From Kudoa neothunni (lineage: Eukaryota; Cnidaria), in NCBI GenBank assembly GCA_964304625.1, contig OZ199838.1, forward strand, positions 11,780,001 through 11,844,000: a DNA stretch of 64,000 bases, read 5' to 3'. Both the position numbers and the translations under genes were made by a program. Within the stretch, counting starts at the first letter, position 1; every line of letters begins with the position of its first letter. The notes beneath the pieces were generated by a model. It saw nothing but the letters and a program-made list of their open reading frames with translations. It made no database searches and was not told where the DNA came from. This document shows, one piece after another, positions 13,301 to 27,190 of the stretch.

Positions 13301-13658
13301 CTTCTCCATTACAAGCTATAAATCAAAACGCAACTCAAATTTTTGTCTCCAACAACCACACAGCCATGTTTTCACATACCCTGTCTTTGTTCATGAGTGT
13401 ATGCACCAGTATCAAAGATTTGCATGATGTCAACCAATTTTTATCATGGACTTTTCCATTCAAATATCTTATACAACGAGCTATGGAAAATGGATTAATT
13501 CTCAGTTCGTTTAGTATCTCTAATGTATTTTTTTAATTTGTCCTAATAACAAACGATTAGTTACTTTCGCTGTATTTGAACAAATTGGATGGATCGTCGC
13601 TCTGATTCAGATAACCGTTAACAAATTGGAACAATTTATCTTTATTTAAAACTTTCAT
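10344..13658 (-). CDS. ANTH-domain clathrin adaptor, AP180/CALM type, multi-exon
   Basis: A gene of about ten tiny exons that six-frame listing misses. Starting at the Met at 13658, exons join in phase through GT..AG introns of about 35-50 bases. N-terminal pieces (KILNELRINPFSIARCI; WLTSCKSLILVHTLM) match the pattern of ANTH helices in AP180/CALM; later exons (QYGIDPSVVIKYL, about 12943-13045; LQNIRVELDKLHQNLRIYKK, about 11200-11285) match the C-terminal half of the domain. A basic KKIKKR is followed by a disordered tail with two DPF motifs (ESDPDPFEQIHN; DIDPFSKLL at the stop), the known AP2-appendage-binding motif, and a PPPP stretch. Such proteins bind PIP2 membranes and clathrin/AP2 during endocytosis. 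The tail is much shorter than in vertebrate CALM. One intron (about 11454-12942) is far longer than the rest because it holds a transposon. Family assignment is by eye; another ANTH/ENTH-type protein is possible. Confidence 0.62.
11514..12853. mobile_element. pogo/Tigger-like element in an intron
   Basis: Left end TACAGTAGGTGACGTGTGG (continuing TTCGTAAT) and right end reverse-complemented TACAGTGGATGGTCACTCG (continuing TTCGTAAT) form imperfect terminal inverted repeats at TA sites. The GTGACGTGTGGTTCGTAA unit recurs inside near 11687 and, reversed, near 12770, like subterminal repeats. An acidic open stretch near 12440-12530 (ANIGDFISDGNCNEDDKF) could be a trace of a transposase tail, but no catalytic domain is visible. 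The element fills most of the one long intron of the ANTH gene and itself carries a hAT-like insertion at 11706-12296. Confidence 0.55.
11706..12296. mobile_element. hAT-like insertion nested in the Tigger-like element
   Basis: The flanks TTGGTAAC (11698-11705) and TTCGTAAC (12297-12304) are equal at 7 of 8 bases, as expected for a decayed 8-base hAT target duplication. Removing the insert rejoins GTGACGTGTGGTT and CGTAAC, restoring the host element's own repeat unit. Ends begin CAGGGCGACC and, reversed, CAGAACTGCC. Repeated CCTTGGGTTTTT motifs occur near both ends. No transposase seen. Confidence 0.5.
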
Positions 13659-14113
13659 ATAGATTAGGGTGGTTGTTTTTGTGACGCATTACCCTTTATC
13701 CCATCGATAATCGTTTAATGTGATTATCATTTATTTGAAAAACTAGAAAATTTTATTTTAACGAAATAATACTTTATCCATCTTTTTTGTATATTTTAAT
13801 TCTTCTTATGTAATCATATCGCATATTATTGTGATGGATTGTTTTGTTTACCACAGAGCCTAAAAAAAAGCCTTAGATAAGATAATTATCTTCTCAGCTT
13901 AGAAATTCATTCTCCGTTAATTATAAATAATACAGGTCTTATACATCAAAAAAACCAAAAATAATCCACAATCCTTCCATGTAAAGGGGTCACTTTGAAT
14001 ATTTCGAGCTATCTCCTACTGGAATGTAGATTTTTAAACATAATGTAAGTATGTTTAAGTGGATTATTATTTTAAATCAATTTCACGAATTCTTGATTAA
14101 GCTTCCGAGAGCC
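13659..14113. other. Spacer upstream of the ANTH gene
   Basis: Short AT-rich region that should hold the 5' UTR and promoter of the ANTH gene. No TATA or other motif stands out and no further coding exon was recognised. Confidence 0.35.
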
Positions 14114-15159
14114 TTAAAATCAACTATACGCTTGGTGCTTTAGGGGTCAAATTGATCCCAGGCGGTTATTGCATTGTTAAACGCAATAAATAGTTATGTA
14201 ATCATGTGTAAAATTCAATCAAAATTTATCGACAAACTTCTGTCGGATTTTTACCAAGATTTACATTGCGTGTATACAAAATAATTCGAATTTGTGTGAT
14301 TTTGTTGGCACAACCTGTGTTTTGGTCGATTCGGGCATTATTATGACGAATTAAGGAGATAAATCATTTTTTACGCGTAAAAATACCTCCATTTCTTTTT
14401 TTATTAAAGATATTGATTAATTACGTCCATTTGTAATGTGAGTAACAAATTAGTGTCCTACAATTGGTAACCAACTTTTACGTAATCCTCTCGGGGACAG
14501 GGAAAACTAAAAATAGTCACTTAACCATTTTAAACCTGTTTGGATCGCACTTAAACAATATGAATTTGTTTATATCGTCTTTTGTATATAATTTAGGCTA
14601 TAAACATTAGTTTTCTCGCAAAACACATGCAAATCCTCATTTTTATCGTCAGATCCACCAGAATTTCAATTTCGACGATTAAAATAAGTGACATCAAATA
14701 ATTCGTTAGAATCGCTCTGATAATCAGTGAGAAAAATCTCATCAAAGTCTTCCTTAGGCTTTTGTCAGCATGTTTCGGATAATTCCGTGCAAATGGCGCG
14801 GTAAAACGGATGCATCCGTGTCATCCCGTATGACTTCGTTTACATGTTTTCCTTATTTTCTCAATACTCTGTCCACAGAATTCAACCAAACTCAATAATT
14901 CAATTCTTTAAATATTCTGTTATCATTTAAAACAATAAAAACCCCTTGGTCAAATTGGCTCCGAAAGCATCATGTGCATGTTTTTTTGTATATCGTTGTT
15001 TATTCTACTTTTTCGGATTTTTATTGAATACTTATAAAATAATTTTTATTTTAGGAGAATATACCGAATATTACAATAGCTAAATTCTTCTATGTATATA
15101 AAACTTGTAATACAATAGGCTCTGGGTCAATTTGACCCCAGAAACGCTGGGAAGGTTAA
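14114..15159 (-). mobile_element. Decayed piggyBac-like element
   Basis: Bounded by TTAA at 14114-14117 and 15156-15159. Near the left end lies AGGGGTCAAATTGATCCC; the right end, reversed, reads TTAACCTTCCCAGCG, then TTTCTGGGGTCAAATTGACCC. The shared GGGGTCAAATTGA(C/T)CC palindrome is a common subterminal feature of piggyBac relatives. On the minus strand around 14640-14760 the open stretch DFDEIFLTDYQSDSNELFDV resembles the acidic N-terminus of piggyBac transposases; nothing of the catalytic core remains, so most of the coding region has been deleted. Confidence 0.55.
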
Positions 15160-15845
15160 AAGAACTAATTGTAAGCTTAAAATATTGTCATTTCTCAAAA
15201 AACATCATAAAAATGATTATATATAAGGCTTGATTTGGCGCGATTACCATTTTAGTATAATTCTATTCTTATTTAAAATATGCAAACTAATACTAAATGA
15301 ATTAGCTTTTTTGAAAAAAGGTGGTTAATCTTGAGCTTTGTTAATAATATTTGCCATTAGATAACAATTATGTGCAATATTTCTCCTAATTAAGTATTTC
15401 CTAAACTTATGTTTTCCGTGTTTAATTTGCCTTTAGAGTAAATATAAATATAATTTTTAAATATTCTAAAGGATTTTTTTAAATTTTGTATCCAAAATAT
15501 CTTCCTGTTCATAGTTTTCTAATAAAACACCCATGAGATACTATTTTAATCCATTCAGGTTACAATTTTTTATTTTTTTAAGAGTGTGCTAGTAAATAAA
15601 ATCAACCATATTAATAACTAAAGAATGATTTTAAATTTTAGATCTGTCTAAAATTTTATTAGATTTTGTATTGTTGGAAAACCGCAATAGAAATCCGGAC
15701 TGTGTCTTACTTTATAAATACAATGAAAATTCGATTTTACGAAAAAATTGTAATGAACGATCTTGTTTCCGGATAAGCGGGAGTTCCTTTTCTTTTCAAA
15801 ATTATCTACTTTTTAAGAGATTTTGTCTTAAAGACCCACTTAAGA

Positions 15846-16425
15846 CAAGGGTAGGCAACGGCCGGCCCACGAGGGGGTCAATGATAAATAAATAAAAAAA
15901 TTTTTTCGACATATTTGTATACTTTTTTCACTTTATGTAATCGATCTTTTCTGCACAAAAAGAAGCTGAATAGCAACGTAAACGATGTTAATGAAATACT
16001 ACTTCCTTTATCTAAGTATAAATGAGTAAACAACAAAATAAAGTTTAAAATATTCCCCTAAACAAATTTCTTACTTATTTTTATTGATTGTACGTTATTA
16101 GAGCTATTGTGACTGATGTAAACATTTAGTGAATGTTCTTTCCGATTTCAAACCATCATTTAAGTATATAAAATATTACATTCAGTATAAATAAAGACGA
16201 GTGAATTATAAAATAAAAAATTGTATAAAACTAGCAATTCCCTCACAAAAAAATGTTTAACGTTCGTTATATTATTTTCGGATGGCAGTGAAAATTTATT
16301 ATCTTCAATATCAAAATATAAATTAATTAATCCATTTTTTAATTTTACTGTGAACAATTCATTACAGCTAAGGGATTTAAATATATTCTGGGCCGCCTGT
16401 TAGTTTAGCACGACTATTCAGGGCC
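15846..16425. mobile_element. hAT-like remnant
   Basis: The left end CAAGGGTAGGCAACGGCCGG followed by CCCACGAGG is of the hAT type (compare the common CAGGGGTCGGCAACC start). On the right, GGGCCGCC and TTTAGCACGACTATTCAGG resemble inner right-end sequence of such elements. Candidate 8-base target copies are ACTTAAGA (15838-15845) and ATTTAAGA (16426-16433), equal at 7 of 8. The right terminal repeat itself is poorly matched, so the right limit is uncertain. Confidence 0.4.
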
Positions 16426-16842
16426 CAATTTAAGACTATATACAACTTAAAATTATATATTTAATGGTGAACATACTTTTGGAGTTGGAATTAAATTACG
16501 ATTCATACAAACTTCCACGAACGGACAAAATAAAATTAGAGATCAAATTCTAGGATGAAACAATTAAATAATTATGATTCATTCAGTGTTGGCCGTGGAT
16601 CACAAAATAGTTAAATGATGGGTGAAATTTTTTCACACCTGTTTTAGGGAATATTGGGAGAGTTGAAAAATATATTAGATTGATTTTGATTAAGTTTTCT
16701 TCTCGCCAACCTTTCCTAAGAAGAAAAAAACAAATCCAGTACTTGTCTTACTTGATGAACTTGAACAAATATAATCAACCTTAGCTAAAAAGATATTAAA
16801 TACTAAAATAAACTAAATAAATAATAATCTTGTTAATTATCT

Positions 16843-18696
16843 TTAACCCTACATGATTTTAATCTGCGAATAGCTATCGTTGTGCTATACGTAGTAATAC
16901 TAAAATTAAAATATTCTTGTTATTTTAAGTTTTCTTCAAAATAAAAATAGGAAATGGAATTTAGAAGAGTTTGAAAGATGATTTTTATGATGAAAAAAGC
17001 AATGACTCAAGTTATGATGTATCACCCAAAAGTAATATAATAAAATAACTGAATATCTCTTAAATAAATGGTTTAAATGATAGCGAAAATATGTTATACT
17101 CCAAAAACTTTGAATGGAGCTCAGATCCTTTGGGATTACTTTCAAGAAAAAGAAAACACGGCATTATAACAGAAAAAACGAATTAAAAATTCTTGATAAT
17201 GTGGAACCTGAGTCTCAAATTTGGAGTTTGTTTATTACTGAGAATATATTAACCGAGATATATGCAATGTACCAATTTCTACCTTCGAAATATCCAAGCA
17301 AATTACAAACGATCGCGGGATTGTATGGCATTTGACATGTGTGAATTGAAAGCATACATTGGTTTGCATTATTTTCTTGGTGTGAAGAAAGCTAATCTTA
17401 CTCATTCGAATGAACTATGGACAGATGACGACTTTGGTTTTCCAATTTGCAAAAAAAAAATTCAACCAGAACAGATTTTCCTTGTTAAAAACATGTCTGC
17501 GTTTTGCAACCGGTTCAAGTAATTCAAATGAAAAAAATCAAGATAGGATATCAAAAATCAGAGATATTTTTAATCCGGTAAATTCCAATTTTATCAAATA
17601 TGATATACCCACCGAATACTCGTCGATCGATGAAATGTTTAGATCATTCCAAGGGCTGCCGTATTTTTAAGCAGTATATGCCTTCTAAGCCGGCGAAATA
17701 TGATATTAAGATTTTTAACCTGTGTGATTCTGAAACTTTGTACACCCTTAATCTTGAAGTTTACCTGGAATCCCAGAATAGTGCTCCATATAAAGTTGTC
17801 GACTTTCCCCATAATTTAGTGATGCGCCTGATTCGGCCAATTTTGGGCTCAGGAAAAAACATCAATGTTGACAACTGGTTCATATCAGTTCCATTGTTCA
17901 GGAATTATTAGTGGATGGAATAACTGCTTGTGGTACCATTAGAAAAAAAAAGAAGGAAATATCTCCTGAATTCTTGGATTCAAAAACACGTGAACAATAC
18001 CCATCTTATTTTGCATTTACAAAAGATATAACGTTAGTGTCTTATGTCCCCAAGAGAAACAACGCCGTTACACTGTTGAGTTCATTTCACCACAAGTCAA
18101 CAGTTGATTTGAACCGTCCTAAAAAGCTACCAGAAGTTGTGTCTTTTCACAACTCAACAAAAGGTGGAGTTGATACAATAGGTTAAATGTGTGGGAACTA
18201 GTCTATTTATTGAATTATAAAAAGATGGCCTGTTGTGATATTTCATACACTTCTAGATATAGTAACAATAAATGCGTATGTTATATATTGCGTGAATGCC
18301 GATAAAATTATTCGGCGGAAAAAACTTTTAAAGTCGTTGAGTATGCAATTAATAGTCTCGGTTGAATAAAAAAGTTAATACATTGATAATATTTTCTAAC
18401 TTAAATTTAGTAGATATCCAAAAAAACACCTAATATGAAACGAAAAAGCTCTCTCGTCGATGGAGGAAGATGCTATTTATGTATCCGTCTAAATGATAAA
18501 AAAACGAGAACAAGTTACCCGACGTGCTCTAAATTTGTCTGTAAATGCACTTAAACATCATACGCAATACCTGTTTTAAAAAAATAATTGATTTCCCTAA
18601 TTATTAGTATTAAATCACTGTTTCTTTTTGATGGGGTCCAACAGACCCCCTGCGTGTAACCGAGTTAAGTTTTTTGCGCGTGTGACGAAGGGTTAA
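16843..18696 (+). mobile_element. piggyBac transposon copy, inactive
   Basis: TTAA sites flank the element; the left end reads TTAACCCTACATG and the right end reversed reads TTAACCCTTCGTC. A palindrome GGGGTCCAACAGACCCC lies inside the right end. Between them is a transposase broken into several frames. About 1.85 kb is somewhat shorter than a typical 2.4 kb piggyBac, so internal sequence is probably missing, mainly in the first third. Confidence 0.75.
16950..18560 (+). pseudogene. piggyBac transposase (DDE_Tnp_1_7) pseudogene
   Basis: Successive pieces in changing frames match the order of a piggyBac transposase: a central region (CELKAYIGLHYFLGVKKANL, then ELWTDDDFG, about 17340-17430); SIDEMFRSFQGL near 17625; KPAKYDIKIFNLCDSETLYT (about 17690-17755), the usual KP.K.G.K.F.L.D motif; NVDNWFISVPL near 17870 corresponding to the second catalytic Asp block; STKGGVDTIG near 18160 with the third Asp; KRWPVVIFHTLLDIVTINAY near 18220; and a C-terminal Cys-rich finger (CYLC ... 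CSKFVCKC, about 18470-18550) typical of the family. At least four frame changes and in-frame stops separate these pieces (for example after 17335, 17520, 17670, 17911 and 18186), so no intact protein can be made from this copy. Confidence 0.85.
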
Positions 18697-19482
18697 ATAT
18701 CAAAATACCCACGCGACATTTATTAGGGGATACTACTTCTAATGTAATTATGAAGTATCTACACGTGCGCATGAGCAAACAACACAAATAATTACTTTTT
18801 GGAAATATTCGTTTATTTTGCTGGGTTTCCCAATTTTTTTACTATTCTATGTAATGATTGATTAGAGGATTGTAGCCGAACTTAAATATGTGCAATCAGC
18901 AGCAGAGGGATACGACACACCTCCTTTCAGTTATGGCTCAAGAGTTTATACCCTTTCCGCAACTATACATTAATTTATAATGTCTGATTATCTTGACTTT
19001 ATCCTCAAAAATTCTCTAAGATGGAGTCATTTTCGGTATTTATTATCAAGAAATTGAAAGAATAAATGGATTAAAATGAACATCTTGAGTTACACAATAG
19101 CAGGAACATCAGTTCCATCAATTTTTTTATCTTATATAAAATTAAACCATATAAAATAGGTTTAGGACTTCACACATTATTAAGTCCTACTCTGTTGAAA
19201 TATAATTATCAAGAAACATGCTAAAATATAACGAATTACATAATACCAAGTGTTTACTGTAGTATGCCTTGTATAAGTGAGAATAAAACAACACGATTTC
19301 GTGAGGCAGCAGAAAACAAATAAGCAGCAAAACTCATATACAAGTTGAAGCTAAATAGTTTAGGCGATATTTCTCAATTATTCCACTTCACATAAAAAAG
19401 CTTAGATCATCCAAACGAAAACAAGAATTAAAATCCACACAAAAAAATGATTCATAAACAACAGTTAATAATTATATCACAG
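18697..19482. other. Spacer between piggyBac copy and CDC5L 3' end
   Basis: No gene seen. The stretch nearest 19482 is presumably the CDC5L 3' UTR; the rest is unstructured. Confidence 0.4.
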
Positions 19483-22366
<2,884 letters not shown>

Positions 22367-22799
22367 GATGCTCTTCAGAGTTTATACTTGCATTGCGCGT
22401 GCGTGCAAATCACAGAAATTGAGTTTGCCTTCATAGGTTTTGAGATCATTAGCACTACTATGTTTAAAATTATTTAAATTTAAATTATGGTTAAAAATAT
22501 TATGATAATGTGAATAAAATTGTTTAATTATTCAATCCTTTTTGACATTATAAAACGAAAAATAAGATTCCCTGTTATATGATGTTGTATTACAATGTTC
22601 AACACCATACATTTAATATGTTAGTCCTTCCAGATAGAAGTATTACAGATGTAGCTTGATTATGCAATTCAGAATTTATTCCACATTGTATTGTTATATT
22701 TTTCGTGAAAATGTATGAATTAGTCATAATATCTATACAAGACTGTATCGTTGTTTTTAATGAAACTTGTACCCAGGGTAGCGTAGTCATACGCACACA

Positions 22800-22922
22800 A
22801 TGGACAGCATCGAAAGTAGTGTAGAAGGTAGTGACGTTAACACTAGTGAGAATAGTTTTTTTAACATCGTTGATACATTTTTTCACTTTTCGGAGTTGAA
22901 GTTGAGAATCTTACAGTTTTAA
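22800..22922 (+). CDS. Possible small ORF or first exon, divergent from CDC5L
   Basis: A 40-codon open frame starting MDSIESSVEGSDVNTSENSF and ending in ILQF before TAA. Its acidic, Ser-rich composition is more protein-like than the surrounding AT-rich DNA and it points away from CDC5L, about 430 bases from the CDC5L start. No clear donor site or following exon was found, and the opposite strand is also open, so this is tentative. Confidence 0.22.
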   Translation: MDSIESSVEGSDVNTSENSFFNIVDTFFHFSELKLRILQF

Positions 22923-24919
22923 TGCCAGGACAAAAATAATATTTCCATAATAAATTGTAAAGTCATTGATATCGCACAAAAACGATGTGATGGAGTATTA
23001 TAATGTCACATGAAACTATATTGTAATATTATTCAATGATTTAAGTAATAGAGTAAATACTCTTTCTTTTGTAAACATCATTAGTTATTAGAAGACGGAT
23101 TTGTTCAGAAGTATCGTTAATAAACTAAATTCTATAATCTTAATAAGTTTCTATAATTATGTTTATACTTAGAAACTTGTTGACGATAATTATGATATCT
23201 TACATGTAACCTACATTATATAAGCTCAGCATTTAAGAATATTCTATCGTAATTGATCTAACTTCTCTGAAAATTAAATGAATATGTACGATTACTCTAT
23301 ACGGATAATAAAAAATGTTTATTTACTTAAATAATCAACATAAATTTATAGACATGAATATGTTAAACTACACTGCTGCTTGGCCAAATGAAATATTTGT
23401 ATGTAAGCATCGTGTGAACTAGCTAATTAGTATTTATTTATTGATATCATATATCTATAAATTATTGGATTGATATAAATAATATTTTCTTGTTTCTGAA
23501 AATAGAATAAAATATACTTGATCATTATTTGTAGACGCGCTTCAAGGGTCGATATAACACTAAGTTACGCCGTCAGAAAATATAGATACGAAGTTTAACT
23601 TTTTATGGAAAAATTAAGCTTGGTGAATTCTTTGATTCAAAAATATAACATTTTATGCTAGGATACAACGTTTCAAAAGTTTAACCGTGAAAATTTTGAT
23701 GCTATCGGTTTCGAAATGAGGTTCTACTACATATTCTTCAATGAAACTTAATTTCTAGATATATTTGTCATCGAAATGTTATTTCTAATGTTAAATTTAA
23801 TTTTATATCAACTAAAAGTTAATTTAGAAAACACGCGATGCTAATCTGCCGGGCCAAGAGACCCAGCCATCTTTTTTATTTTAATTGTTTAGTACACGCG
23901 ATAAAAATTAAATTGACCCTAATTCACATGCTTCATAAAATTATAAAATTTTAGTTTAAATTGTGAATAAGTATATTGTATATTGCTGTAAAAATAGTAC
24001 AAAGTAAAATATATCAGAATAAAATAATTAAAATCTATCGAAATTGCATGAATGAGAAAATATAATTCAAACTGTTAATTATAAATTATATCGATCAAAG
24101 TAAAGATGCGACGAAAAAGTGGGGACATACTATATTATAATCATAATAAAACATAGAGCGAAAATATGGAAAATAGTGATTAGCAAAAAATTATTTATTT
24201 AATTGAAATATCCTATTCTCCAATTTATTAAATAATGAATAAAGTAACCTCACACTCTCATGGAATCATTCTTAGCGCGGCTGAAATATTTTTATACTTA
24301 CATGAATATTAAATTCGATTCTTTTTGTTATTTAAACAAATTTTTGCATCAATTTTTATAAAATAGAGCCTTTTATACACGTTATGTGTATTGAGGCGGC
24401 ATTTCTGGAAATTATACCTAAAAATTCAAATGTTAATTCATAGACCTCACGAATATCTCATTTCTCACTTATAACTGTAATTTAATACTCATAGACTAAA
24501 AAAGAACTTGTAGGCTGGAAAATAAAATTTTAATTCGACTGGAACCTTTGATTACAATGTTCGTAGCGTAGAATTTTCGAACTATAATAATTCAAAAAGC
24601 TGGAAATATTTTCTCCTTCCCCTCATCGTAGACAGCCTATTAAGCAGTTGTTTTCAAATGGTTCATATTTTAATTCAAGTAATATTGAATTTTAGATTTT
24701 AATTATTTGGTAAAAATTAAATCTGAGATTGAATGACCATCATCCAATTAATGGAATTATAATGCCCATCCTTCACTTGGCGAGTTAAAATTAAACGCAA
24801 CCATAGCGTTTAAACATAAGATTTATTTTATTGATTTATAAATCGTACACTTCTACTTATCTACTCAAAAAGTAGTTAAAGTTTAGTTTAACTGAGCATC
24901 GGTGAATTACAACTTTGGG
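22923..24919. other. AT-rich spacer
   Basis: About 2 kb without recognisable exons, terminal repeats or RNA genes on either strand. Confidence 0.4.
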
Positions 24920-25280
24920 TAGAGATTCTCAGCCGTTTTTTTAATTTACCCCCTTAATTTGTAAACTAAATTCATACCTACTTTAAAGTTGTATACTTAT
25001 TTAAGTATTATTAGGCTACACCTCTAAAAGATAAACGAGGCATTAAAGAAGGAGACTGATGATAGTTTCATAAATAATTGTTAAGTACTTATTCCTAAAA
25101 GCATTTGTAACATTTCTTCCAATATCTTAATTAACTTTTATGGCATTGAATTATATAACTTCTCAGAAATCCTTAGGTACGTAAGAAACTGAATTATGCA
25201 AAAATTCCCCATATCCATTTTTAATGTCACTTAATTTAATCTCACGTCATCTAAAATTCCCCCCTGGTTGAGAATCCCTG
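24920..25280. mobile_element. hAT-like MITE, copy 1
   Basis: The left end TAGAGATTCTCAGCC and the right end reversed CAGGGATTCTCAACC are imperfect inverted repeats of the hAT type. Flanks ACTTTGGG and ACTTAAGG agree at 6 of 8 positions, a decayed target duplication. The interior is clearly related to the element at 54053-54723: CCCCCTTAATTTG near the left end, ATAAATAATTGT, CAGAAATCCTTAGGTAC and ATGCAAAAATTCCCC have close counterparts in the same order there. No coding potential. Confidence 0.65.
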
Positions 25281-25566
25281 ACTTAAGGATCATGAGATTA
25301 AAATATAGAACATTCAAATTTCATTCAAACATTTAATGTAGATTGCTTTTGATATTTACTAACAAATGACGTATTTGAATAAATATATGGAATAATTCGA
25401 TGTCATTTAGAAATTAATGATATTACACGACTAAAATAGTGTAAAATTTTTATTTTAGGAATTAAAATTAATATTATTTTTTGACTAAGATAAGGCGCAA
25501 TTTGAACTCGATGAGAATATCCTATTTAGATACGGTAGATACTCCACTACATCGAGAAATGGTCAC

Positions 25567-25650
25567 GGTCAACAACGGTTACTGCGCACTTTTTGGGGGA
25601 ATGACCCAAAGGTGCGCAATGCACATTCTGCGCATATGTGAAATGTAAAA
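25567..25650. repeat. End of a dispersed element (GTCAACAACGG family)
   Basis: GTCAACAACGGTTACTGCGC followed about 60 bases on by GCGCATATGTGAAATG. Related stretches occur near 769 (GTCAACAATGGTTATTGAG), 28898-28941 (reverse strand, GTCAACAACGGTTATTGCAT) and 61934-62000 (GTCAACAAAGTACGGCCCGC, then ATGCGCATATGAAATT). This looks like the end of one old DNA-transposon family, probably hAT-like given the CGGCCCGC core, but full copies were not delimited. Confidence 0.35.
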
Positions 25651-27190
25651 CTTAATTTTTTTCAAATAATTGTTATAAAAGTATATTTCTAGATAAATTT
25701 TACAATTTTAGATATTCTGTCCTTCACTGGATAGGAATCAGTCAATCCATTAGGGTTTTAAGTTAAAATGTTCAGTGTGTTTCTGAGACAGCATTCTTCA
25801 GTGTCTCCGCGTTAAATACGTACGTGACGTGGTCATTTTCATTGTGACCGGCATCATATTGAGAATTTTCATTTTAAATAGATGGATTGTTCTTATAATA
25901 ATAAAAACCAGATTCTATAACTTCACATGTTATCCATGGTCTAACCACCTTTTTGGATTTATTAGAACATTAAAAATTCGAAATAAAGATAAATTTGATA
26001 ATCTATCTTGTGTATCTAGAACGGTATTCCTTCGGAAATAATTTTCGATAAATTTTTCGTTAAAATCTGATTTTGTAAATTAAATCATAAACAGATTTAG
26101 ATTAACCAAGGATTGATTGGATAATAACAAGCAAAAGATTATAATACGTAAGAACCATGATATATACGGGCGCGTGCGTGTTTACAACGAAGTTGTTATT
26201 TTACGTTTAATTTAATTTTGAACTTTGTGATTTCATCTTGTATTATTGTTTATATTTATATTCATTTTTATTTATTAACCATGATGCAATTAGATAATAT
26301 TACAGTTGAAGAACATAACAAATTATTTTTATCAAAAACGGTTTTAATAATGTTAATTTTTAATTATTACGCAAAAACATGATAATTAAGTCCAAAAAAA
26401 TGAAATTTGTTTCAATTTATTATTCTCTTTTTAATATTTATCATTTAAAATTGTAGGCATGTTTTCAGAATTTAAAAACAATTTTAATTACATTATTATA
26501 ATTTTTAAATTTTTACACTTAAACATCATTTTTAATAATCAATAATGATGTTTTAGTTTATAAATTTTTCTTGGGACCTCTCAAGCCAAATTTAAAAGGT
26601 ATTTAATTAATAATAGAAGATATTTACCATCGGATTTTTTAAACCGTTGTTTCCCACATAATAACAGTACAAATTTATACGTCATTTATAACAAAAAAAT
26701 ATGACACCTATAACAAATTTATTAAAATAATGTTTAACATAATTATTTAACTTTTTCGCAATTACTTATTTTCATCTTAATGACCAACAAATATATTTAC
26801 AGTATATTGTCCTAATATACCATTTCCTCTTTATTTGTTTATTACATCATTTTTATATTTTATGTAAGGTCTAACGAAGTAGTTAATCTATCCGAACCAT
26901 TATATACGTTTCTCGCAAATTTTAGAGAATAGATATTATAGTTGATTATTAATCAATAATTATTGATTTTAATTGATTCATTCAATCGGAAGAAAACAAA
27001 ATTTTATTATATTGTTATTACTGATTGTTGTTAGTTAGATTCTTCCAAGATTCTATCGGATCATGTGTATATTATTTATTATCGATTTTTACTTATTTAT
27101 TAAGTCAACAGTTTTATATAAAAAATATTTAAATGACTTCCTCATTGTTATCATTATCCATTTGTCGTAGTTACATTATTCTCATTAAAT

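Noticed and set aside
13288-13536. 82-codon open frame on the plus strand
   Set aside because: Antisense to N-terminal ANTH exons, which carry the family pattern.
16160-16403. Overlapping frames on both strands
   Set aside because: Within the hAT-like remnant; AT-driven, no motif.
22599-22886. 95-codon minus-strand frame upstream of CDC5L
   Set aside because: No domain or splice continuity; the plus strand over part of it reads more like protein.
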